From the NCBI RefSeq assembly GCF_003957295.1, contig NZ_RQPJ01000001.1, forward strand, positions 310,001 through 374,000: a DNA stretch of 64,000 bases, written 5' to 3'. The position numbers were made by a program, and so were the translations under genes. This DNA comes from Arenibacter aquaticus (GTDB lineage: Bacteria > Bacteroidota > Bacteroidia > Flavobacteriales > Flavobacteriaceae). The notes under the pieces are model-generated. The model ran no database searches, was not told the origin of the DNA, and saw only the letters and a list, made by a program, of their open reading frames with translations. Positions 7,690 through 16,329 of the stretch are shown piece by piece (position 1 is the stretch's first letter; each line of letters opens with the position of its first letter).

Positions 7690-8334
7690 ATGAGCAGATC
7701 CAACTACACCCCTATAGAGATTAACCTTAACGGACTTAACCTTAAAGGTAATTTAGCGTTGACGGAAAATGCAATTGGTATGGTCATTTTTTCCCATGGA
7801 AGCGGGAGTAGCCGCTTAAGTCCAAGAAACAACTTTGTAGCTGGGATTCTTCAGGAAAAAAAACTATCAACCCTCCTGTTCGATCTATTGACCGAAGAGG
7901 AAGATATGAGCTACCAAAATCGCTTTAACATAGATATGATCACCCTACGCCTTATAGACGTAACCCATTGGGTACAGCAACAGAAGGAACTAGCAGGTTT
8001 ACCCTTGGGATATTTTGGCGCTAGCACTGGAGCGGCCTCTGCCTTGCGAGCTGCTGCCTTTTATGGTCAAGATATTAAGGCGGTAGTATCAAGAGGGGGA
8101 CGGCCAGATCTTATCCTAAGTGAACTGCATAAGGTAATTTCCCCAACCCTACTCATTGTTGGCGGTAGGGACCATGCGGTTGTGGAAATGAACGAAGAAG
8201 CCTATCAACATTTAAACTGTACAAAAAAACTGGAAATTGTGGCGAAGTCCACCCATTTATTTGAGGAACCGGGAAAATTGGAAGAGGTGGCACGTTTATC
8301 TTCCAATTGGTTCACCAGGCATTTCAAAACATAA
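7690..8334 (+). CDS. Alpha/beta hydrolase (dienelactone-hydrolase-like)
   Basis: A 214-residue cytoplasmic protein. IFSHGSGSS near residue 33 is the oxyanion strand. GYFGASTGAA gives the nucleophile elbow with Ser112. GGRDHAVV (Asp about 160) and STHLFEEPG (His about 187) complete a Ser-Asp-His triad. In other bacteria a close relative is fused to a phosphoribosyltransferase like the one at 19074-19706; here they are separate genes that may share a regulator. The substrate is unknown. No signal peptide is present. Confidence 0.8.
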   Translation: MSRSNYTPIEINLNGLNLKGNLALTENAIGMVIFSHGSGSSRLSPRNNFVAGILQEKKLSTLLFDLLTEEEDMSYQNRFNIDMITLRLIDVTHWVQQQKELAGLPLGYFGASTGAASALRAAAFYGQDIKAVVSRGGRPDLILSELHKVISPTLLIVGGRDHAVVEMNEEAYQHLNCTKKLEIVAKSTHLFEEPGKLEEVARLSSNWFTRHFKT

Positions 8335-8475
8335 GAAGATTTTTCCAATGAACATCATTTCGGCCTACCCCAATAGCCCCCCCTTGAACTCGAAATTCAA
8401 TTGACCCTTCCAAATGCGGGAATTATGATAAGTATATAGGCTATGGTGCCTAAAATGTAAAAAAAACATGCAAAC

Positions 8476-8518
8476 TGATCTAGGTCATTTCGAACGCCAA
8501 AGTAAGCCCGTATATTAG
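8476..8518 (+). promoter_or_regulatory. Fnr-type operator and promoter in front of a gene-free region
   Basis: TGATCTAGGTCA is at 8476-8487 and the -7 box TATATTAG at 8511-8518, centre-to-box 29.5 bp. No protein gene follows on this strand, so the promoter should make an RNA starting near 8522. Confidence 0.65.
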
Positions 8519-8521
8519 CGG

Positions 8522-8743
8522 TATTAACAACAACATAGTTCTTTGAATTTAGCAAAATAGATCAGGTTTTAATAAAAACAAGGATCTTTAAAAGTAAGAA
8601 GTGGTTACGGATACCCTTTTATACCATTTGAATTCTGAAAGGATTTAGCAATAAGTTCTGGAAAGGGTCAGTGTAAGTGGCAATTGGGTCAAAATAACAA
8701 CTTCTAGGAAACCAGGACATTTCGGTGTCCCGGTTTCTTTTTT
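8522..8743 (+). ncRNA. Candidate regulatory small RNA under Fnr-type control
   Basis: It is bounded by the operator/promoter at 8476-8518 and a terminator hairpin at 8709-8743, giving about 220 nt. I find no convincing reading frame inside. It is the first of three terminator-delimited units before the next gene. The RNA could instead carry a very short peptide. Promoter and terminator are read directly from the sequence; the RNA itself is inferred. Confidence 0.5.
8709..8743 (+). terminator. Rho-independent terminator A
   Basis: AAACCAGGACA (8709-8719) pairs with TGTCCCGGTTT (8726-8736) with one mismatch, and CTTTTTT follows at 8737-8743. It points rightward. Confidence 0.75.
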
Positions 8744-8903
8744 AAAACTTGACATGAATACGTTTCTAAGCAGTAATGCCTTAGAAGCCATATATAGGTA
8801 AATGGGGATGCTCTATACACTGTTAAAGCCTATGAAGAATATACCATGGTAAATTTTTCTAGTTGGTTTATGACAGACCATAGATTCTCATAATACCTAA
8901 CTC

Positions 8904-8939
8904 AAAGGACTGGAGCATCCAAGTGCCCCAGTCCTTTTT
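8904..8939 (+). terminator. Rho-independent terminator B, closing a second gene-free unit
   Basis: AAAGGACTGG (8904-8913) pairs with CCAGTCCTTT (8928-8937) and the T-run continues to 8939. No gene lies between this and terminator A, so a separate short transcript (start somewhere in 8745-8865, for example after TAAATTTT at 8850) is likely. Confidence 0.7.
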
Positions 8940-9088
8940 ATAATATTTGGTAATTGGCTGCAAACCCCACAAAATGTTAACGGCCGCAAGGTTCCAGTTG
9001 TTTTGTCCCATATCGTCCCCTATATCATTTTAGACATTAAATGACTCAAGGATAGATCGGATTAAAAATGTTTTGGAATCTTCCAAGG

Positions 9089-9118
9089 AAACAGGAGACC
9101 TAATCGGTCTCCTGTTTT
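9089..9118 (+). terminator. Rho-independent terminator C, closing a third gene-free unit
   Basis: A perfect 12-bp stem, AAACAGGAGACC (9089-9100) with GGTCTCCTGTTT (9106-9117), a 5-base loop and a T-rich end. The better T-run is on the plus strand, although it could also stop the minus-strand permease transcript. The 150 bases upstream hold no gene and no recognisable operator. Confidence 0.75.
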
Positions 9119-9306
9119 CATTTATATAGGATTTACCCAACAACTACAACAGGGCCAAATGGAAGATGGTTACCACGCCTGGTATAGCCGTACAACTTTT
9201 CACCATTAACACCATGGGCTTGCTGGCAGTAATTCCCATTGATACCAATAATATTCTTGTAGCTGTGTACACAAAGCGCTTCATGGGTATTCTTATGCCC
9301 ATACCG

Positions 9307-10436
9307 TTAGGGCTTTCTTTCTTGAAAGAAAAAATTAAAGATCCGATACTTCTCCTGATCAAACTTTTGCAAAAAAACGTCTTTATTCCGAGCAAGTCCA
9401 TCCTCCATAAGATAACTGAAGGGTTCCGTAATCTCAAAACTCCTGAACACCTCTTTGGAAATAGCCAAAATGGGCAACACCAGTATCATACCCGCAATAC
9501 CCCACATTATACCTCCAATAAAAAGTCCCAGTATAATGAACAACGGATTAATTCTGATACTCTGACCCATGATATTTGGGGAAATTAAATTACCCTCAAT
9601 CTGTTGCACTAGGATATAGAGTCCAACCACGGCAAAAGGCTGCCACAAGGTCTCGGACACCATTAGCATATAAAAGAATGGCAATAGTCCGCCTATAGAG
9701 GTCCCCACATAGGGGACGATCTCAAAAAATCCGGCTAAAAACCCCCAAAAAAATGGATAGGGAACCCCAATTAGCCACAATCCGGAACCAATTAGCAAGC
9801 CAAGGACTATAATTACCAAGCCCTGTCCAATCATATACCGCTTGGTCAAGTTTTGTAATTTACCCAACAGCTGCTCTAAGGCTTCCCTATTTTGCTCCTG
9901 AACCTGAACCAATATAAAATTCTTTATTGAACTTCGGTACAACAATAAGAAATAGGTAATTAAGGCTATTAATACCATATTGACCAATACGTTAGTGGTA
10001 GATTGCAGGCTATCGCCCACCAGATCCATAGATATATCAGATGCTGCCAGCACCCGCTCAGAAACCCAAGTGGAAGTGGCCTCTGCATCCAAATTAAATT
10101 TTTGATCGGTCCAATCCGTTATAGACTCCACTACCTTATTTAACCTTTCCCTAAAAGATGGCAGGCCACTAAACAATATCCTAGTTTGGTTAAAAAAGAA
10201 AAAAAGTAATAAAAACAAGGGGGTTACGGCCAAAATATAGGCCGTAAATATGGCCAATATCCTATTGCCTACTATCCGTTCAAAAAAGGCGGCAATAGGC
10301 TTTAACATCAGGGCAAAAAAAAACTGAATACCAGTGGAATTATAATCACCTTGGCTAAAATAAGTATCCATATTAGCGCAGTAAAAGTGAAAACAAAATA
10401 AAAAACATTTGCTAGGTTGATCGTATACTTGACCAT
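9307..10436 (-). CDS. AI-2E family permease, reading frame broken at a run of nine A/T
   Basis: The frame from an ATG at 10371 gives 354 residues with the membrane helices and central region of the AI-2E/YdiK transporter family (ALMLKPIAAFFER; later FFWGFLAGFFEIVPYVGTSIG, QQIEGNLISPNI). Its first residues do not look like the family. The missing N-terminal helix is found in another frame from an ATG at 10436 (MVKYTINLANVF, then LIWILILAKVIIIPLVFSFF). That frame joins exactly at nine T on the coding strand (10315-10323 as A). One base more, or two fewer, restores a normal protein of about 377 residues. It follows the sigma-like gene by 22 bp, so the two share an operon. Known members are putative exporters or sodium/proton antiporters. 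Confidence 0.8.
10315..10323. repeat. Run of nine A at the frame break of the permease gene
   Basis: Nine consecutive A (T on the coding strand) sit where the two halves of the AI-2E permease frame meet. Such runs change length by slippage, can cause transcript slippage, and are also common assembly errors. Confidence 0.8.
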
Positions 10437-10458
10437 AGGTGGTTTTGGTATTATTAAT

Positions 10459-11151
10459 TTATAATAGTCTAAATCTCTCCTTTACCTTAAACAGTACTTT
10501 CTGGATTATTGCCTCTGGGACCTCCATTATTTCAGAAATCTCGGTGGTGTCCTGATCGCCAAAGACCATCAACTCTATAACGGTTTTACTTTTTGGGGGT
10601 ACGCTATAGTACAATTGCCCCAACAACCGTCTTTTTTCCTCAGAAATTAGAACGTCTTCGTGAAGATCTAGCTGTCCTATCAATTTTTGCTCCAGAGCCT
10701 TATCCAATAATATAGGCGTAGTCCAGCCTCTTTTCTGACTGTATGATATATCATCCAGCTCCTCTTTCAAAATCAAATCCCCTTCCGCATCAGTAGTCAA
10801 CTCTTCGTCCAAGGCCCTTAATTCTTCTTTTAAAAGAGAATGGGTATTTACGTCATCCGGAACTTCCATTCTTCTTTTTTCGAGAATTTTCCCAATCGCT
10901 TTTTTAAAAAGCGCCCTTCTAAGTTTACTTTCCTCCTCTTCTTCGGAATAAGCTTCAAAGGTTTCCAAGAATATCTCATCCAACAATTCTTCAGGATCAT
11001 AAAACCCCCTATCAAGCAGGGCCTGACATTCAGCGGCCTTAAGACTTCCTATCAAAAATTGTTTCACCTCGGGAATAAAGTCCGAAAGCCTTTTGTAAAA
11101 CGCTCCAAAATTATTTTCCTCCTTATGCTTCTGTAGTGATTTGGCCGTCAT
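10459..11151 (-). CDS. Sigma-factor-like (divergent ECF-type) protein
   Basis: A 230-residue protein. Residues 15-75 (AFYKRLSDFIPEVKQFL and LLDEIFLETFEAY) resemble sigma region 2 of ECF factors. Residues 178-230 (PPKSKTVIELMVFG then EISEIMEVPEAIIQKVLFKV) resemble the region 4 helix-turn-helix. Between them is an acidic linker of about 100 residues, longer than in ordinary ECF factors. No anti-sigma gene is adjacent. It heads an operon with the AI-2E permease and has an Fnr-type promoter at 11212-11254, so it could pass that signal to a second tier of genes. DNA-binding or sigma activity is inferred. Confidence 0.65.
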   Translation of the reverse strand: MTAKSLQKHKEENNFGAFYKRLSDFIPEVKQFLIGSLKAAECQALLDRGFYDPEELLDEIFLETFEAYSEEEEESKLRRALFKKAIGKILEKRRMEVPDDVNTHSLLKEELRALDEELTTDAEGDLILKEELDDISYSQKRGWTTPILLDKALEQKLIGQLDLHEDVLISEEKRRLLGQLYYSVPPKSKTVIELMVFGDQDTTEISEIMEVPEAIIQKVLFKVKERFRLL

Positions 11152-11211
11152 CTGTTTCCTGTTTAAAGGTTAAAACAACCCGTTCATACCCCTTTTAAAA
11201 TCCACTGCCAA

Positions 11212-11254
11212 TAAAGCTAAAATGAAATTATGGAAATACATATGACATGTGTCA
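11212..11254 (-). promoter_or_regulatory. Fnr-type operator and promoter of the sigma-like gene
   Basis: TGACATGTGTCA is at 11243-11254, and on the minus strand TAGCTTTA at 11219-11212, with the standard 29.5 bp offset. The leader before the ATG at 11151 is about 57 bases. Confidence 0.7.
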
Positions 11255-11295
11255 GTATTAACGGAAAGATTTGGTTTGCCCCATCCTTTTAGTTT

Positions 11296-12171
11296 TTATA
11301 AAGTGGCCTTTACATAGGATAATTGATGGTTTCCCTCCCTAAAACTCAATAACGGAATCTCTGTTTTGGTCTCCATTCTTTTTACCAGATCCCGGTGTAA
11401 CCATTGCTCTGCCCAGCCTCCTTTATCCCGTTCCAACATAACTACAAGGTTTGCCTTTAAGTCCCCAAGAGTATGTTGAAGCGTCTCAAAGACCTTGTCC
11501 GAAAAGATAAGTTTATAAGATATGTTAGGATAGGATACTTTCTTTTGTATGCGTTCTTTAAGCAGATTCATTCGATTGTCCCCTACATGCGCTACATCCC
11601 TAGATACATGCACTACTATTATTTTGGCGCCGAACGGCTCTGCCATTTCTGCCAGTCTCCGAATTGCATAGACATCCCCGTCTTCAAAATCACTGGCATA
11701 GACAATAGTTTGAAGCGTTTCATACCCTATTTCAGAAGGGATTGCCAATACGGGACAAGGAGCCTTATTTATAAGTAGTTTTGTAGTGCTTCCCACTATA
11801 AAATCCCTTAGGGGGTTATCTCCAGTTATTCCTACCACAATAAAATAGGCCCGCCAATCCATTGCCTTGGAAATTATCCCTTTTACAACCGATTTACCGC
11901 TGATTGGCTCTATAAGAATATTCCGTGATCTCCATTGGGGCCCCAAATGCTCCGAACAGAAATTTTCCAAGCGCTCGTAATAATGTTCAAGAGCCTTTTC
12001 CTCTGACATGGGAGCAAGTTCATTGCCTCCTTGCAAACCCAACAGCTCTGGGTGTTGGAACACATAGGTTACTACCAAACGAGCTTTCATTGTCTTGCTT
12101 ATATGATAGGCATACAGCAATGCCGGAATAGCGTTGGGAGAACAGTCTGTAGCATAAAGAAGCGTTTTCAT
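11296..12171 (-). CDS. Universal stress protein with two Usp domains
   Basis: A 291-residue protein with two tandem Usp domains (about 1-148 and 155-285). Domain 1 has the ATP-binding motif G-2x-G-9x-G-S (VGITGDNPLRDFIVGSTT). Domain 2 begins QTIVYASDF and lacks that motif. I chose the ATG at 12171 (MKTLLYATDCSPNA), the classic Usp start, although the frame stays open 49 codons further without homology. Such proteins accumulate during growth arrest, and this gene's neighbours fit that. I could not find the TGAY-N4-RTCA operator in front of it, unlike most neighbours. The 12172-12480 leader has no other clear feature. Confidence 0.85.
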   Translation of the reverse strand: MKTLLYATDCSPNAIPALLYAYHISKTMKARLVVTYVFQHPELLGLQGGNELAPMSEEKALEHYYERLENFCSEHLGPQWRSRNILIEPISGKSVVKGIISKAMDWRAYFIVVGITGDNPLRDFIVGSTTKLLINKAPCPVLAIPSEIGYETLQTIVYASDFEDGDVYAIRRLAEMAEPFGAKIIVVHVSRDVAHVGDNRMNLLKERIQKKVSYPNISYKLIFSDKVFETLQHTLGDLKANLVVMLERDKGGWAEQWLHRDLVKRMETKTEIPLLSFREGNHQLSYVKATL

Positions 12172-12508
12172 GGTATTTATTTTTCTATTTATTCTGGAAA
12201 ATAAACCATTACGCCCAGTCATTTTAATGCGCCTGGGACGGTTTACTGAGAACTGATCTATTATGTCCATTGGGCATTTAACCATACCCTTTAAAAGCCT
12301 CCCAACAAATAGTGGCACCCGGTCATAGCGAGCTCATTTTCTATTTGCTGCTGACTCAGCTAACAAGGCACATTCATGACGCCGCTACCATTTGATGGCA
12401 ATAGTCGGCTGCATAACAGCAGTCCTAAAAAACTGCGTAGTTCATTTTACATCATGGCCATAACTTTTGTTAAAAGTATTGTGACCATTCCGGGATAATT
12501 ACCTAATC

Positions 12509-12583
12509 TCAACTGGCAAGTATCAATACAATGATGTATGTAAGAAAGAGCATAAAGGCCCAAAGTAATTTTCTGGTTTCCAT
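12509..12583 (-). CDS. Candidate 24-aa membrane peptide divergent from ftsH
   Basis: ATG at 12583 and TGA at 12509 encode METRKLLWAFM followed by a strongly hydrophobic run to the end (LFLTYIIVLILAS), a single membrane helix after a short basic N-terminus. It sits beside the ftsH operator. A poor -7 box (TAATCTTC, 12611-12604 on the minus strand) lies at the same 29.5 bp offset from that operator on the other side. It may be chance; the frame is very short. Confidence 0.3.
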   Translation of the reverse strand: METRKLLWAFMLFLTYIIVLILAS

Positions 12584-12634
12584 TGGTTACGATGTTTACT
12601 ACTGAAGATTAAAGCAATAGTCCGAAACCTAAAA

Positions 12635-12677
12635 TGATATAGGTCATTCTTACTGTGGGGATATTGGAATAACTTTA
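12635..12677 (+). promoter_or_regulatory. Fnr-type operator and promoter of the ftsH paralogue
   Basis: TGATATAGGTCA is at 12635-12646 and TAACTTTA at 12670-12677, 29.5 bp from centre to box. Transcription should start near 12682, which leaves too little leader for a start at 12698 and supports the ATG at 12725. Confidence 0.7.
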
Positions 12678-12724
12678 TAATATGGTGTGCATGCAGCATG
12701 CTATATATTTTTATAGATGTAGAA

Positions 12725-14683
12725 ATGAAGGATCAATCGGATAAAGACGCTACTAATGACCCCAAGCAGGATGGAAACCCCAAGCCCCCGTTTGGTGGTT
12801 ATGGTATAAGTTGGTTCTATATTATGCTGTTTACTTTTATGGGCGTGTTCTACCTCATGAACAATGCCTCCATTTATATTAGGGAAATAAGTTGGTCAGA
12901 ATTTGAGGAAAACATGCTATCCCAGCAGGATGTTGAAAAAATTGTTGTCGTTAACAAAGAGATAGCTGAAATCTATATTAAACAAAATCGACTCAGTGAC
13001 CCTAAGTACAGGGAAGGTCCAAGTAGCACCCTTAGCGGCACCGGCCCCCATTTTAGAATGACTATTGGGTCTGTGGATAGTTTTGAGAACAAGCTACAGC
13101 AGGCCCAGCAAGATTTCCTTACAGAGGAGATGGTTGATATACAGTACCAAAACCGTACCAGCTGGATCAATGTCTTAGGTTGGCTCTTACCTTTTGGATT
13201 AATTATCCTATTCTGGATATTTATGCTCCGAAGAATGGGAGGGGGAAGTTCTAGTGGCGGTTCCTTGTTCAATTTTGGGAAATCTACTGCCAAGCTTATG
13301 GAGAAAGGCACTACAATTTCTGTCACCTTTAAGGATATTGCTGGATTAAAAGAGGCAAAGACCGAGGTCATGGAAGTTGTGGACTTCCTAAAAAACCCTG
13401 AAAGATACACAGCTCTGGGTGCCAAAATTCCAAAGGGGGTTATGTTGGCAGGGCCACCGGGAACCGGAAAAACCCTTATGGCCAGAGCCGTGGCCGGGGA
13501 GGCTCAAGTACCTTTTTTCTCCATGTCCGGATCAGAATTTGTAGAGATGTTTGTAGGCGTAGGTGCCTCACGGGTACGTGATCTTTTTAAACGGGCCAAA
13601 GAAAAAGCACCAAGCATTATTTTTATTGATGAAATAGATGCCGTGGGCCGGTCTCGCGGAAAAGTAAATGCCTTTCAAGCCAATGACGAAAGGGAAAGTA
13701 CCCTTAACCAATTGCTGACAGAATTGGACGGCTTTGGCCCCAATACCGGTGTAATAGTTTTGGCCGCCACCAATAGGCCCGATGTATTGGACAAGGCCTT
13801 ATTACGCCCTGGCCGCTTTGACCGCCATATTTATCTGGAACTACCTACCCAAGAAGAGCGCATTGCCATATTTAAGGTACATATGCGGCCCTTAAAATTG
13901 GCCAAAACCGTGAATGTTGAAAACCTGGCCAAAATGAGCCCAGGTTTCTCCGGTGCGGACATTGCCAACCTTTGTAACGAGGCGGCACTAATAGCCGCGC
14001 GCAAGAAAAAGACACAGGTGGGACATGTAGATTTTATGCAGGCCAGGGATCGGGTTATTGGAGGGATAGAAAGAAAAAGTAAGATCATCTCCCCAAAAGA
14101 AAAGAATATTGTAGCATACCACGAAGCCGGACATGCGGTTGTAAGTTGGCACCTTGAAAATGTAGATTCATTGGTAAAGGTCTCAATCATTCCCAGGGGC
14201 AAATCTTTAGGATCTGCCTGGTACCTGCCAGAGGAAAGACAAATAGTGACCAAATCCCAATTTATGGACCAAATATGTGCCTCCCTTGGAGGGCGCGCGG
14301 CCGAGGAAATTATATTCAACGAGGCCTCATCAGGAGCCTTGGACGATTTGGAAAAGGTAACAAAACAAGCCTATACCATGGTGGCCTATTACGGGCTGGA
14401 CAATGAAATAGGACCCATTAGTTTTTATGACTCTACAGGGCAAAATGACCGACTAATAGGAAAACCCTATAGTGAAGATATGGCAAGGAAAATTGATAAG
14501 GAAGTACAGGCCTTGGTGACCGTTGCCTATGAGAAAACCAAAAACATTTTACTGGATCACAAGGACCAATTGGAAAACCTTGCCCAACTACTATTACAAA
14601 AAGAGGTGGTAGACTTGGAAGATCTGGAAAGTATACTGGGCAAAAGAGGGCTGGCACTACTGGACAAGAGTTCGGAAAAGTAG
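12725..14683 (+). CDS. ftsH: ATP-dependent zinc metalloprotease FtsH (stress-linked paralogue)
   Basis: A 652-residue membrane protease. Two membrane helices lie near residues 22-42 and 150-170, with the periplasmic FtsH-external domain between them. GPPGTGKT (about 242) is Walker [12 protein letters not shown]alker B, and [20 protein letters not shown] the second region of homology. HEAGH (about 466) is the zinc site, with the third ligand Asp expected in [11 protein letters not shown]. It degrades misfolded membrane proteins and regulators. I take the ATG at 12725 (MKDQSDKD) rather than one nine codons upstream. Placement in the Fnr-type set suggests this is not the housekeeping copy, which would lie elsewhere. 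That is an inference. Confidence 0.9.
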   Translation: MKDQSDKDATNDPKQDGNPKPPFGGYGISWFYIMLFTFMGVFYLMNNASIYIREISWSEFEENMLSQQDVEKIVVVNKEIAEIYIKQNRLSDPKYREGPSSTLSGTGPHFRMTIGSVDSFENKLQQAQQDFLTEEMVDIQYQNRTSWINVLGWLLPFGLIILFWIFMLRRMGGGSSSGGSLFNFGKSTAKLMEKGTTISVTFKDIAGLKEAKTEVMEVVDFLKNPERYTALGAKIPKGVMLAGPPGTGKTLMARAVAGEAQVPFFSMSGSEFVEMFVGVGASRVRDLFKRAKEKAPSIIFIDEIDAVGRSRGKVNAFQANDERESTLNQLLTELDGFGPNTGVIVLAATNRPDVLDKALLRPGRFDRHIYLELPTQEERIAIFKVHMRPLKLAKTVNVENLAKMSPGFSGADIANLCNEAALIAARKKKTQVGHVDFMQARDRVIGGIERKSKIISPKEKNIVAYHEAGHAVVSWHLENVDSLVKVSIIPRGKSLGSAWYLPEERQIVTKSQFMDQICASLGGRAAEEIIFNEASSGALDDLEKVTKQAYTMVAYYGLDNEIGPISFYDSTGQNDRLIGKPYSEDMARKIDKEVQALVTVAYEKTKNILLDHKDQLENLAQLLLQKEVVDLEDLESILGKRGLALLDKSSEK

Positions 14684-14721
14684 AACAAAGAGACCCCTCC
14701 TAAAAATGCCTGTACAACTTC

Positions 14722-15438
14722 CTATAGGTTTCCTAAGCTGTAATACCTGTAAATTCCTTCTTGCATAGTTATTATCCGCTCAAATTTTTTACAGTTGCAA
14801 TTAATCTGTAAGCCTTGTTGTAGTAGATTTTCAAATTGGCTTAAGGTAGGTGACACATGGGTCCGACTAAGTATGCGGTCATTTTCCCATTGCGGTCTTA
14901 TTAGATCAATGGAATCCAATTTTAATAGCGCCTTGGCCTTTTCTGCCTTGGTTATGTTAAGCAAACCATTTCTTTTGATGCTTAAGACACCTACCTCCCA
15001 AGAATCCGCCTTTAGTTTTGTATTTAAAAGTAGGTGACCTTTATAGGTCCTAAGCAGATTTTGGGGTTCATCAATTACAAACAAAGTATCCGTTAGTACC
15101 ACCCTACATAGGATGGTATCCTTGTGCATTCTAACCGGAAAATGATATGACCTATCCTTGACCATAAGACTGCCATTTTCTAAATGAAAATTGGGACAAG
15201 ACCTAATTTCATCCATGGTAGTTTTTATCAAGAACTCTTTCCTTTTTATTAGAGCGCGGTCGTTTATATATACTAGGGCACTATCTAACTGACACCAAAA
15301 TATACCTTTGTATTCCATGGGCATAATAGCCAACGTTCTGCCATCAACGGGCTGTGGTTCGGTAAATGAAACTGGCGGTTGACAAGAAGTAAAAATAACC
15401 ACACAGAAAAGGAAAAGTAATAACTTTGTACGGCACAT
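14722..15438 (-). CDS. Lipoprotein of unknown function
   Basis: A 238-residue protein with a clear lipoprotein leader (MCRTKLLLFLFCVVIFTSC; the lipobox Cys is residue 19). The mature part is mixed alpha/beta with a CNCKKFE segment near the C-terminus and a DSALVYIND segment near residue 55. I do not recognise the family. The start at 15438 is chosen over 15474 because it begins the leader and lies about 42 bases after the predicted transcription start. It is convergent with ftsH, with 38 bp between the stops. Confidence 0.7.
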   Translation of the reverse strand: MCRTKLLLFLFCVVIFTSCQPPVSFTEPQPVDGRTLAIMPMEYKGIFWCQLDSALVYINDRALIKRKEFLIKTTMDEIRSCPNFHLENGSLMVKDRSYHFPVRMHKDTILCRVVLTDTLFVIDEPQNLLRTYKGHLLLNTKLKADSWEVGVLSIKRNGLLNITKAEKAKALLKLDSIDLIRPQWENDRILSRTHVSPTLSQFENLLQQGLQINCNCKKFERIITMQEGIYRYYSLGNL

Positions 15439-15484
15439 TCCATAAGGATTAGGTTCATAAAAAACACCTCTCACCTAGGTAGCT

Positions 15485-15527
15485 TAAAGCTATAAGTTAT
15501 TCCCCTTTTATAAAATGATCTATATCA
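15485..15527 (-). promoter_or_regulatory. Fnr-type operator and promoter of the lipoprotein gene
   Basis: TGATCTATATCA is at 15516-15527, and on the minus strand TAGCTTTA at 15492-15485, centre-to-box 29.5 bp. The -7 box is identical to that of the sigma-like gene. Confidence 0.7.
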
Positions 15528-15645
15528 GTTTAAACCATACCAAACCCAAGGCGAGAACCGTGGACAAAGGTGCTTTCTGGAGTGGCGCATAAAGTTTTTG
15601 GTCCCAATCACTTTTTCTAATTTAGGTTTTATAACCCGTCTACAT

Positions 15646-16326
15646 TTAATTTATGATCATTCCGTCCTCCATCTGTATAATTCGGTCCGTACGCTTGGCA
15701 AAATCCTCATCGTGTGTTACCACAAGAAGGGACAGTCCCTTTTCTTCCTTTAGGCGTTTGAAAATACCAAAAACATTTTCCGAGTTATAGCTATCCAGAT
15801 TTCCCGTAGGCTCATCACCCATTAATATACTGGGGTTATTTATTAATGCCCTGGCAATGGCCACACGCTGCTTTTCGCCGCCAGAAATTCTTGAGGCTCG
15901 CTGGTGGGCCAAAGTCTCAATATTCAACATTTTTAGCTTTTCCATGGCATCATGTTCAATTTCCGCGTGGGATTTTATAGCCAGTTTTTTAGCGGGCAAC
16001 ATCACATTTTCCAATACGCTGAACTCGGACAACAAATAGTGGAACTGAAATACAAAACCAATATGCTTGTTCCGTATTCTAGAAAGGTCCTGTGATTTTT
16101 GTCCGGTAACCAATTCATTGTTCAGGTATAGTTCACCACTATAATCCGTATCCATGGTAGAAAGAATGTACAGCAAGGTAGACTTCCCCGATCCGGATTT
16201 CCCCATAATGGAAGCAAACTCCCCTTTCTTAACCCCTAAAGAAATGTCCTTGAGTACATGGAACTTCACAGGCTTTTGAAAGTATTTGTTAATGTTTTTG
16301 GTCTCTAAAACTAATTCCATAAGCAT
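15646..16326 (-). CDS. ABC transporter ATP-binding protein (MacB/LolD type)
   Basis: A 226-residue ATPase with MGKSGSGKST (Walker A), the signature RISGGEKQRVAIARAL, and ILMGDEPTGNLDS (Walker B). This is the LolD/MacB subfamily that drives FtsX-like permeases in lipoprotein extraction or export. It is the last gene of a three-gene operon (adaptor 17589-18671, permease 16330-17592, this ATPase), with 3 bp to the permease stop. The permease is a separate polypeptide rather than fused, as in the second such system at 29506-32699. Confidence 0.9.
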   Translation of the reverse strand: MLMELVLETKNINKYFQKPVKFHVLKDISLGVKKGEFASIMGKSGSGKSTLLYILSTMDTDYSGELYLNNELVTGQKSQDLSRIRNKHIGFVFQFHYLLSEFSVLENVMLPAKKLAIKSHAEIEHDAMEKLKMLNIETLAHQRASRISGGEKQRVAIARALINNPSILMGDEPTGNLDSYNSENVFGIFKRLKEEKGLSLLVVTHDEDFAKRTDRIIQMEDGMIIN

Positions 16327-16329
16327 TTA

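Noticed and set aside
9166-9588. 140-codon plus-strand frame opposite the AI-2E permease
   Set aside because: Most of it is the complement of the well-supported permease gene, and its residues match no family.
12172-12318. 49-codon upstream extension of the universal stress protein frame
   Set aside because: The family starts at MKTLLYATD. The extension has no homology and contains no ribosome-site signal.
12172-12480. Search for an Fnr-type operator in front of the universal stress protein
   Set aside because: Only scattered half-sites were found, none as a palindrome with a -7 box at the right offset.
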